From: Huiozyma naganishii CBS 8797
Taxonomy: Eukaryota > Ascomycota > Saccharomycetes > Saccharomycetales > Saccharomycetaceae
Assembly (NCBI RefSeq): GCF_000348985.1
Contig: NC_035932.1
Coordinates: 434,001 to 498,000, forward strand
Direction of reading: 5' to 3'
DNA length: 64,000 bases
Positions 56,796 through 64,000 of this stretch are shown in pieces (position 1 is the first letter of the stretch; the number at the start of each line of letters is the position of its first letter). A program made the position numbers and the translations under genes. The notes beneath the pieces are model-generated. The model saw only the letters and a program-made list of their open reading frames with translations, had not been told where the DNA came from and did not search any database.

Positions 56796-57344
56796 ATGAT
56801 GATAAGAAATGCAATGGGGAAGGTTGCTCTGCGTTTTGGGCTGCGTTCTGGAGTGATTGGTCCCAGGGTGCTGACACCCAGGGTGTTTGCATCGAGGGCG
56901 TTCAGAACTGCGCTCATCTGCGCCAAGAATGGTCCAGACAAACCTGCTGTTACGAGCCGTAGTAATACGCCGGCTGCTGCTGACAAGAAGGGTTCCGTAG
57001 GGCCATCCTCGGCGAAACTGGCCATGGACAAACCACAGTTGATGATTGCGTTTACTTGCAAGAAGTGTGACACGCGGTCCTCGCACACGATCTCGAAGCA
57101 GGCTTACACGGGCGGGACAGTGCTCATCCAGTGCCCCGGGTGCCAGAACAGACACCTCATCGCGGACCACCTCAAGATATTCGCAGACTCGAGTGTCACG
57201 ATAGAGGATATCATGCGGGCCCGTGGGGAGACCGTCGCGCAGACCACGGAGGACCTCGTCCTCGAGGACATCCCAGAACAGCTCAAGGGGACGCTGTCCA
57301 AGTACGCGAGGGACAACAAGGGACCAGACACGGACTCGCACTGA
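56796..57344 (+). CDS. ZIM17: Mitochondrial Hsp70 escort protein Zim17
   Basis: DNL-type zinc-finger protein (Hep1/Tim15) that keeps mitochondrial Hsp70 soluble in the matrix (182 aa; 174 in S. cerevisiae). The presequence is basic with Arg and hydroxylated residues (1-45). The zinc site is C88-x2-C91 and C113-x2-C116, in [19 protein letters not shown] and [18 protein letters not shown]. The ATG at 56796 is used; 56799 and 56814 are nearby alternatives. The upstream open frame overlaps STB1 antisense and is not coding. Confidence 0.95.
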   Translation: MMIRNAMGKVALRFGLRSGVIGPRVLTPRVFASRAFRTALICAKNGPDKPAVTSRSNTPAAADKKGSVGPSSAKLAMDKPQLMIAFTCKKCDTRSSHTISKQAYTGGTVLIQCPGCQNRHLIADHLKIFADSSVTIEDIMRARGETVAQTTEDLVLEDIPEQLKGTLSKYARDNKGPDTDSH

Positions 57345-57561
57345 CCACTTCGTCTTGCGGTTTAAGTAAGATATCAGATATAGTTGTAACACACACAGAT
57401 ACAGAGAAGAACGTTGCTCTGATAGGAGCGTGGACAGGTCGGAACTGACAGTGTTGTTAGCGTTGGTGCGATACACACGGTTTGTCAAGTGTCCCCCGGG
57501 GAGCCTGCAGAAGATTGGAAGTCGCCGCAGAGTGGAGACCCTGCAGGGATAGTAAAGAGAG

Positions 57562-59616
57562 ATGGGACGGTTCCAACTGCTTGGGAAGTCGCGGTACTTC
57601 ATGCTGGGCGGTGCGTCGCAGCGGGAGCCGCTGGAGTTAGACCAGCGGGTGGATGGGCAGGACGCTCGTCACATGCAAGAGAACGGGATGCTTGTGAGAC
57701 TACCGGAGAGGATACTGTTGAAAGTGCTGCGGATGCTGGACCTTAACACTTTGCTTGCGCTGTGCCCCCTGCACTCACGGCTGTACGACGTTATTAGCAA
57801 CAACTTGCTCTTTGAGAACGTGAAGTTGCACTCGAAGGTGTCCCTCCTGCAGTTCAATTCGTTGATACACTCCGAGTTCAGGACATCGAACACTTTACAC
57901 AAGAGGAGAGAAGGTAGAGCCAGTGGGAAGGGGCAGCTTGACTTCAAGAGCACGAACGCACGGTTCTTGGTGAAATCTGTGCAGTTTATAGACCCACAGT
58001 GCCAGGACTCGCTGCTCAAGTACAGCAAGTTCTACAACAAGCAGGACTCAAGCAACGTCATCGCAGGGTCATATAACCTCGGCTCGTCGAAAAGTGGTTC
58101 AAGCAAGTACACGTACTACACGTACATCGAGCTTGTTCTCGACATCATAGACTACCTGCCCAACGTGACCCACGTCATCCTTTCGGACGTGAGCGTCAAC
58201 TTCAAGATCCCATTGTGGTACTCAGTGTTCAACGATGGGTCCCGCGACTTCTTTAAGAAAATCATCAAGGGACAGCAGTCCATGACCCTCAACGACCTGA
58301 GAACTTTTGAGATCTCACAGCAATTCGTCGACGAGTACCAGCGGAAATTCTACTCCTTGCAAAGAATCAAGACTTTGGAGATCAGAGGAGCAAAGCAACA
58401 GACCGCGTCGGCACAAACACTCCTGCTGAGACCGAACTTGCTCTGCTGCTTTGGAATCATCACGGAACTACGACTCGAGAACGTCACTATAGACACTGCA
58501 TCGCTGGACACACCAATGGAATTCCTGCCCCTTGTGCTCAGGCGCGACAGCAGGGGCATTCATACTGTGTTCGCACCCTTCTCAAGGCTTGTACTCACAG
58601 GATGTAAGATTACACCGGGGAACGGCATACTGCGACTCTTCCAGTCGTACTTTAAACAGGTGACCACGGTCAGTCTTCTCGAGATCACGAGCAAATACGA
58701 TCTGCTTCTGTGCAACTGCTTCCCCGCGCTGACAGAACTCACTTTGGACTGTAACAGTGACTGCTTCACAACCGCGAAACAGCTGGTCTCGGACGACTAT
58801 TACTACAGACAGACAGATCCGACCCTTGAAAATACGATGGACGACGACTGTAACTCAGTAACAGAGACGTTACTGGACAACCCATTGGAACACGTCTTGC
58901 AAAGCCCACCACCAACGACACCGGTCGTGCTCTCTTTGAACCTTAAATACTTATCCAGGACAATGACGGACACGAACCGCAGAACTGTGAGGAAACCATC
59001 ACAACTGACCCGTGGGCAGGGCGAGTACTTCAACATGTCCAAAGTCCCACCGTTCCACTACTTCTACCATGACTACAAAAGCCTCTGGGACAGATTACCT
59101 CACAGGAACGTCAACATCAACGTCATCAATATCCCATTCACGAATGTCTCCCCACTACCGCCGAGACTTTACGCGGAAAGGCTTGTGCTGGGGGCAGACT
59201 CTCTCGACCAAGAAACGCTAATTGCTTACCGTGCTGCAGCAAACCGTGCGGGCGTAGCAGCAAACTACTATTGGATAGACGACGTCAAGCGCTGTCTCAA
59301 GAACGAACTGGCCTCGATAGACACTGACGAGAACGTCGACACCCTTGTAGACAAAATCGAGGAGGACTCCCTCAACAACTACCAGAACTTCAAGAACTTC
59401 AAGGACATCCCGAACATAAACCTCTACTGTTTCTTCAAGTCCCTGTCCCGCTTCAAGTCCGTGAAGATCCAGATGCTGCGGAAAAAAGCCGACTGCACGC
59501 AGAGAACGCGGTACGAATGGGAACTGCTCTTCCAACCGGTCCTCAACGTCAACGTGCCCATAGAGGTCCGCGACAGGGACGGCGTCCTGATGTACTCGTA
59601 CGGGAGACCGAAGTGA
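57562..59616 (+). CDS. SKP2: F-box protein Skp2 (YNL311C type)
   Basis: F-box protein of an SCF ubiquitin ligase (684 aa; 763 in S. cerevisiae). The F-box spans about 45-87 (VRLPERILLKVLRMLDLNTLLALCPLHSRLYDVI). The long remainder has Leu-rich segments but no clear LRR motif, with recognisable blocks such as HVILSDVSVNFKIPLWYS and PPFHYFYHDYKSLWDRLPH. Start MGRFQLLGKSRYFMLGG. It is the last gene of the YNL-like block, directly after ZIM17 as expected. The name is the yeast one and does not imply orthology to human SKP2. Confidence 0.82.
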   Translation: MGRFQLLGKSRYFMLGGASQREPLELDQRVDGQDARHMQENGMLVRLPERILLKVLRMLDLNTLLALCPLHSRLYDVISNNLLFENVKLHSKVSLLQFNSLIHSEFRTSNTLHKRREGRASGKGQLDFKSTNARFLVKSVQFIDPQCQDSLLKYSKFYNKQDSSNVIAGSYNLGSSKSGSSKYTYYTYIELVLDIIDYLPNVTHVILSDVSVNFKIPLWYSVFNDGSRDFFKKIIKGQQSMTLNDLRTFEISQQFVDEYQRKFYSLQRIKTLEIRGAKQQTASAQTLLLRPNLLCCFGIITELRLENVTIDTASLDTPMEFLPLVLRRDSRGIHTVFAPFSRLVLTGCKITPGNGILRLFQSYFKQVTTVSLLEITSKYDLLLCNCFPALTELTLDCNSDCFTTAKQLVSDDYYYRQTDPTLENTMDDDCNSVTETLLDNPLEHVLQSPPPTTPVVLSLNLKYLSRTMTDTNRRTVRKPSQLTRGQGEYFNMSKVPPFHYFYHDYKSLWDRLPHRNVNINVINIPFTNVSPLPPRLYAERLVLGADSLDQETLIAYRAAANRAGVAANYYWIDDVKRCLKNELASIDTDENVDTLVDKIEEDSLNNYQNFKNFKDIPNINLYCFFKSLSRFKSVKIQMLRKKADCTQRTRYEWELLFQPVLNVNVPIEVRDRDGVLMYSYGRPK

Positions 59617-59742
59617 GTCGCTGGATCAGTTTTTTGGTCGAATTTGTGACACTTTTTCTTCTTTTCTGACGTCGTGGAAAATTTGAGATGAAGGTCAATT
59701 GCCATTTGGCACGAATTGGATGGTCGTCTGTGGAGCTTGCCA

Positions 59743-60666
59743 ATGGGCGATCTGCTGGCTAAGGGTAAGCGGAGAAGTAGTAGTTCTGATGGTGTCGATG
59801 GCGTGAGCGATTTGAAACGGCGGAAACGGACCGGTGAGGGCGAGTCACTGCCGGATGACTCTGGAAGTGGCTCGCAGAGCGACAGTGATGACGAGAACGC
59901 TGCGCAGCTGATGGATATGGAGGAATTCAAGAGGGAGAATTTGGAGGATTTAGAAAAGGAGTCGACTGTTGCGGTGGCGGACAGCCATCTAGAACCGTTC
60001 AATTTAGCCGAGGATTTGGAGCACGGTGTCTTCGATAAGGATGGGAACTACATACCGCAGGCGAGCGATGACGAAGCTGAGGAACAGGACGCATGGATTG
60101 GCGAGGTGGAAGATGTGGAGGCAGTGGCTGAGGCACAGAGGTCTCGACAGTCTCTCCTTAGGGAGAAGCAAAGGACCCAGCAGCGCGCTCGTAGGAAGCT
60201 CATGACAGAGGAGGCGCTGGTACGGCTGCTATACTGCGTCGATAAACATGAAACCATTATGTACACACTCGCACGGTACTCCAAACTGCGACAAACGGCC
60301 AAGAAATTGCAGTCCCCGGGGTTAATCCGACAAGGCATAGACAATGCTATTGACTTGCTCACTGATCTAATCTCACTGTTGGAACAGAAGGGTATGGAGG
60401 ACATTTACAGTTGGGATCGGACGAAGATCCATGAGGTGATCAAGGAGGAATCGATAGATGGTAAGGACCCCGTGGACAACTACGCCCAAAAAACCTGGGA
60501 TTTCAAATGGAGCCACTCGCCATCCAAAGTCCACGGTGTATACTCGAACTACGAGATGCAGCATTGGAAGCAAACGGCCTTCAACGATAATGTAATCGTC
60601 AAATACCATGAGGACAATGACAAGATAGACAGCTGGCTTTTTGTTGGTTGTCTAGAGTTTATGTAA
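59743..60666 (+). CDS. LIN1: GYF-domain U5 snRNP-associated protein Lin1
   Basis: Homologue of human CD2BP2/U5-52K, linked to the U5 snRNP protein Prp8 and to cohesin in yeast (307 aa from ATG 59743; 340 in S. cerevisiae). The N-terminus is basic then acidic (KGKRRSSSSDG, SGSGSQSDSDDENAAQ). A conserved block is FDKDGNYIPQASDDEAEEQDAWI. The C-terminal GYF-type domain is recognisable (WDFKWSHSPSKVHGVYSNYEMQHWKQTAF), degenerate like that of yeast Lin1. In-frame codons before 59743 lack an ATG. It marks the switch to a chromosome VIII-like neighbourhood. Confidence 0.9.
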   Translation: MGDLLAKGKRRSSSSDGVDGVSDLKRRKRTGEGESLPDDSGSGSQSDSDDENAAQLMDMEEFKRENLEDLEKESTVAVADSHLEPFNLAEDLEHGVFDKDGNYIPQASDDEAEEQDAWIGEVEDVEAVAEAQRSRQSLLREKQRTQQRARRKLMTEEALVRLLYCVDKHETIMYTLARYSKLRQTAKKLQSPGLIRQGIDNAIDLLTDLISLLEQKGMEDIYSWDRTKIHEVIKEESIDGKDPVDNYAQKTWDFKWSHSPSKVHGVYSNYEMQHWKQTAFNDNVIVKYHEDNDKIDSWLFVGCLEFM

Positions 60667-60755
60667 ATAATGTATTAGAAACAACAAAAAAACACACACT
60701 ATAAAATACAATCAGAATATATAAATAATAAGTCTTATCTATTCTTTCATACTAC

Positions 60756-63700
60756 CTACAACAACTTAGAACTCAAGTTCTGAAGTTCTTCATTACAACT
60801 GTCACAGTACTTTTTCAGCACGGGGTCCTCAACCCACACTTTAGGATATTCAGCGTGAACTTTGCGACACTTCTCAATCTCTTGGATCAAAAACTTCCGG
60901 TAGTCACCATGAAGGATCTCCTTCTCCATATTCTGCAAGATGCGCAGTTCAACCAACAGTTCGTTTCTTCTAACGGCAACTTGTCTCCTGGACTCCCCGT
61001 ATTGGTTCCCGCGGCTGGTACTCAGTTCCTCGTTGAACTTCTTGAAGGCAGCGTTACTGTCCGAGTTTGACAAGTAGTCCGTTAAAAGATCCATGTCTTT
61101 GATGTACAGTGCACGTTCCATCGTGCTCTTCTGGTTACCAGCGACAAAATCGTTGAAGATACTATTAGCCTTTTTCACGGACCAGTAATTCATCGTCGAC
61201 CTACCGGAAAAGAACAAATTGAAAATAATAGAAACAAGGAGGCCCAACAACAATGTCTTGTTGATGTGCGACAACGCGGTTCCAACAAAGCTCAGGCCAA
61301 CAATCAGCAGCCTCAAGACAATGAAGAAAGTGCGGACGATACGGCTAACAATCAGTTTCGCAAGGACTTTGAGCAGAAGCGACACGGAGTACGTAACATC
61401 GTAAGTCGCCCGTTGATTCATATTAGCCTCCATGTCCTTGGCCGCGGAGACTTCCATGTCCTTGGAAAGCTCCGCGGCCATTTTCTCCGAGTTTGTATCA
61501 GATTCCCTCGTCTCGCTATTCCATTCCTCCAAGGGTTCACCACTGGTTTCATTATCCTCATCTTTCTCAGTTGGTTCTTTCTCCGCATCTTCCGTGTTCG
61601 AGATTACACCTATCAAGCCACCTAATTTCATAGCCTTCACAGTTTTGCTATGGGTACCAATTCTCTCCAGATAGTAATGAACAGCACGCCAGATCATATT
61701 AAACTCCATGTATGTCAACCGTTCTATGAAGTTCTTCACCACAGTTTCAACAAATGTCGGAGTCTTCGTTTCCAAATACTCTATCTTGTAGTTCGTGTGA
61801 AAGACGGATTCGTTTGAGGAAAGATGTAGCTTGCTGTTCGCACTACTTTCCGGGTCCGCTGGTTCAGTGATCACGTACTTGGCTGCTATCTTCAGCGGGT
61901 GGCAGAAAGGGATCTTCATCACCAGGGGATCTTGGTCCACCTCGTAGTACCTGTTCTCGATCATCCTTATGATTCTCTGGTTAGTCGACAATTCCTGTGC
62001 ATTATCAGATAGGAAGTTATCTGTTCTGTTCAAGTTGAATTGGATCGATCTCACTAGTTGGTAAGTACCTTTGCTGATTTCCACTTTCTTCCAGTACCAA
62101 TTGGTGTTATAGTTGCTGTTTCTATCGGCGAAAAACAAACTATCTGGGAATACCTTGGATTGGTCACCAAACAAAATGTGCATCAAACCTTTACTAGAGA
62201 TAGGGTAGCATTTGGTGTAAGTCCTCGTGTAATTTTTCCGAATGTTCTTGCACCTATCCATCAATTTCTTGGAACTTGTGTTAATATTCCAGAAAGTTTT
62301 CCCCAAAGTGTTTGCAATTTCACTTTCCTTATTGAAGAATGCCTTTCTATCGCTCCCCTCTTGTTCCTGGTACACCTCGGCGATTTCTTGGAATTTAGTT
62401 ATAATCTCCTCTGTAGTCTTCTTTGTCTTACCTTGGCGCGCTTCAATCAGGTACTGTAACTTTGAAGCAACCATTTTGTAATTGGCAAAGAAGACGTGGA
62501 ATTTCAAGTGCAGTCCGTCCAAAGTGTGCAGTTTAATGACGTTTCTCACACCGGTATCGTACTCAACAGAGCTGTAGGAATCAATTGGTCTTCTTGAAAG
62601 ATGTGAAAATCCCAGGAAACTCATATACACGTAGATGTACTTTTCCGTGACGTAGAACATCGCTGCTATTCTCTGGGTCCTGTTGGCTGCCCAGATTGCG
62701 CTAAACCTGAACAGGAGAAGTTCATCAATGGACTGCAAAATACCCTCTGCGTACTCGTAGTTGATACTTTCAAAGATTGTTTTGAACTGTATGTTCAGCG
62801 CCTTCAGGGAGTCCGGATAGTTGGAAGGGTACACGTCTGCGACCTTCAGTCTTTTGTTACTCTCTCCGATTTTGATCGAAACCCCACCGTTTTGATTGAT
62901 GGTGTTCACCCCCCAGATGTTTGCCTGTATTGCGTCGTAAAACTCGTACTTGTTTCTTTGGACACCGGACAACAGTGCCAGTGGGGTCAACTTAGTAGAA
63001 AGTGGCGTGGAGGCAAGCAAGAACCCAAAACTTTTTTGCTCCATTAAGGAATCAATGCTGTCCGTCTTAAAGTCCTTCTTAACCTTCTCGATCAAAGAGA
63101 TTGTTGCCTTCGAGTCGTAAGTTGTGAGCAACTGATCGTTCACTGTCGTTAGAGACGAGGCAAACTCTAAGAATCTTGGAGGGTATCTCTTTGCCGCGTA
63201 GCTGACGTCCACTTTATTGTCCTCCAATAGCGTTAGGTACTTTGACTTGGCCTTTTGGAAAATCTGGATCCACGATTTTAGGGACTCGACGTTCTCCGCT
63301 TGGAACACGAGTTCAAGGTCGCTCTTCTTGTCAGCTCCAGCTCCCTTTATCGTCAGTTGGAAGGCAAACCGCTGGGGCACTTCGGGTAGGTATTTCGCAC
63401 GGATCAGGCCCATACCGAACTTGTCCGTCTCCTCGACGGAGGTCTTCGCTGGCGACAACAGGAACATCCCGAAGATGAGATCGTCCACGAAGCACCACCG
63501 CCGGACCCACACCTCTTTGTTGTCGGACCCGACGAACGATTTCATGTACAGCCATCCAGCCTTCTTCTGGCGGACGTGTGCAAAGCAGTCCGTCGACGAT
63601 CCAGCGAAATTCATCTTGTCGAGGTTGTACTCGGCGAGATCCTGCGAAGGTTCAAACTCCTTCATAGCCTGGTGGTATATGTACCTCTGAGACTGCTTGA

Positions 63701-64000
63701 GCCCATCCTGCATAGGCCCCGCGGTCTTCGAGGTGATATTGATCCATGAGGTGTAGTCGCTGACGTAATCGTCGAGCTCTGGAACGAGATTGATCTCTTT
63801 CTCCGCGTTCGACAAAGAGAACTTATTCTGCGCGTTGATCTGACTCGTCACTTGCACTAGAAACCGGTCCAAATGCAACTGTATCTCCGCAATGGCCGCG
63901 ACGATACCAAGCGATGCGTCCAAGTAATGTTTCCACATATCGAAAAGCCCGGCGGACTCGTCACGCAAGAACCGTGGAGAAGAGTTCTCCCCGTCCCGCT
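60756..64000 (-). CDS. LAM1: Sterol-transfer protein Lam1/Ysp1 family, N-terminus cut by window edge
   Basis: BAR-PH-VASt protein of ER-plasma membrane contact sites (StART-like sterol transporter family; Ysp1/Lam1 or Sip3/Lam3). The frame remains open through base 64000, so the 5' end is outside. The visible part has the end of a BAR domain, a PH domain (KKAGWLYMKSFVGSDNKEVWVRRWCFVDD), a GRAM region, the VASt domain, and a hydrophobic segment near the C-terminus (TLLLGLLVSIIFNLFFSG). Adjacency to LIN1 matches YHR155W/YHR156C and favours LAM1; SIP3 is the WGD paralogue. Confidence 0.88.
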   Translation of the reverse strand, partial: RDGENSSPRFLRDESAGLFDMWKHYLDASLGIVAAIAEIQLHLDRFLVQVTSQINAQNKFSLSNAEKEINLVPELDDYVSDYTSWINITSKTAGPMQDGLKQSQRYIYHQAMKEFEPSQDLAEYNLDKMNFAGSSTDCFAHVRQKKAGWLYMKSFVGSDNKEVWVRRWCFVDDLIFGMFLLSPAKTSVEETDKFGMGLIRAKYLPEVPQRFAFQLTIKGAGADKKSDLELVFQAENVESLKSWIQIFQKAKSKYLTLLEDNKVDVSYAAKRYPPRFLEFASSLTTVNDQLLTTYDSKATISLIEKVKKDFKTDSIDSLMEQKSFGFLLASTPLSTKLTPLALLSGVQRNKYEFYDAIQANIWGVNTINQNGGVSIKIGESNKRLKVADVYPSNYPDSLKALNIQFKTIFESINYEYAEGILQSIDELLLFRFSAIWAANRTQRIAAMFYVTEKYIYVYMSFLGFSHLSRRPIDSYSSVEYDTGVRNVIKLHTLDGLHLKFHVFFANYKMVASKLQYLIEARQGKTKKTTEEIITKFQEIAEVYQEQEGSDRKAFFNKESEIANTLGKTFWNINTSSKKLMDRCKNIRKNYTRTYTKCYPISSKGLMHILFGDQSKVFPDSLFFADRNSNYNTNWYWKKVEISKGTYQLVRSIQFNLNRTDNFLSDNAQELSTNQRIIRMIENRYYEVDQDPLVMKIPFCHPLKIAAKYVITEPADPESSANSKLHLSSNESVFHTNYKIEYLETKTPTFVETVVKNFIERLTYMEFNMIWRAVHYYLERIGTHSKTVKAMKLGGLIGVISNTEDAEKEPTEKDEDNETSGEPLEEWNSETRESDTNSEKMAAELSKDMEVSAAKDMEANMNQRATYDVTYSVSLLLKVLAKLIVSRIVRTFFIVLRLLIVGLSFVGTALSHINKTLLLGLLVSIIFNLFFSGRSTMNYWSVKKANSIFNDFVAGNQKSTMERALYIKDMDLLTDYLSNSDSNAAFKKFNEELSTSRGNQYGESRRQVAVRRNELLVELRILQNMEKEILHGDYRKFLIQEIEKCRKVHAEYPKVWVEDPVLKKYCDSCNEELQNLSSKLL

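Noticed and set aside
1..64000. Bacterial-type features (operons, CRISPR, riboswitches, Shine-Dalgarno sites)
   Set aside because: The window is yeast nuclear DNA; no spaced direct-repeat array or bacterial expression signal is present.

Overview
The window is nuclear DNA of a budding yeast of the family Saccharomycetaceae. Nearly every gene has a recognisable Saccharomyces cerevisiae counterpart. Genes are densely packed and almost all intronless, and the one intron found has the yeast TACTAAC branchpoint. Promoters carry yeast-type sites (Rap1, Ifh1/Fhl1, PAC/RRPE, SRE, Ppr1, SBF/MBF, HSE). GC content is high for the family, near one half by eye, with AT-richer patches in VPS3, the 3' half of MON2 and a transposon relic. 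The species is not determined. A GC-rich post-whole-genome-duplication (WGD) lineage, for example a Nakaseomyces-like yeast, fits, but this is inference.

Layout. Bases 1-13,064 correspond to S. cerevisiae chromosome IV right arm (YDR486-YDR498): PAC11, VPS60, IZH1, MZM1, [URA1 inserted], RSM28, VPS3, PUF6, SEC20. Bases 13,567-59,616 follow the chromosome XIV left arm block YNL280-YNL311: ERG24, HCH1, POP3, MRPL10, CUS2, SEC21, CAF40, RFC3, MID1, PUS4, MSB3, RIM21, MRX6, MON2, CLA4, TRF5, TOS6 (frame broken), RPS19, YPT11, BXI1, [RPL25, whose S. cerevisiae copy is on XV], MRPS18, KRI1, STB1, ZIM17, SKP2. From 59,743 to the end the window switches to a chromosome VIII-like pair, LIN1 and LAM1 (cut by the right edge). 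Several genes expected from S. cerevisiae order are absent (ITR1, WSC2, PCL1, RPL18, MCK1, and RIB3/SLD5/PKH1). This suggests one of two WGD-derived tracks with differential loss.

These are housekeeping genes: endosome and Golgi traffic (VPS60, VPS3, SEC20, SEC21, MON2, MSB3, YPT11), ribosome production and RNA metabolism (PUF6, KRI1, RPS19, RPL25, POP3, PUS4, TRF5, CUS2, LIN1, CAF40), mitochondria (MZM1, RSM28, MRPL10, MRPS18, MRX6, ZIM17), lipid and pyrimidine metabolism (ERG24, URA1, LAM1), signalling and cell cycle (CLA4, STB1, SKP2, RIM21, MID1) and DNA replication (RFC3). The most informative non-coding content is a nested pair of solo LTRs at 24,513-25,223 and a set of gene-matched regulatory motifs. 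No tRNA gene, intact transposon, centromere or CRISPR array was found, and no wholly new biological system is evident.
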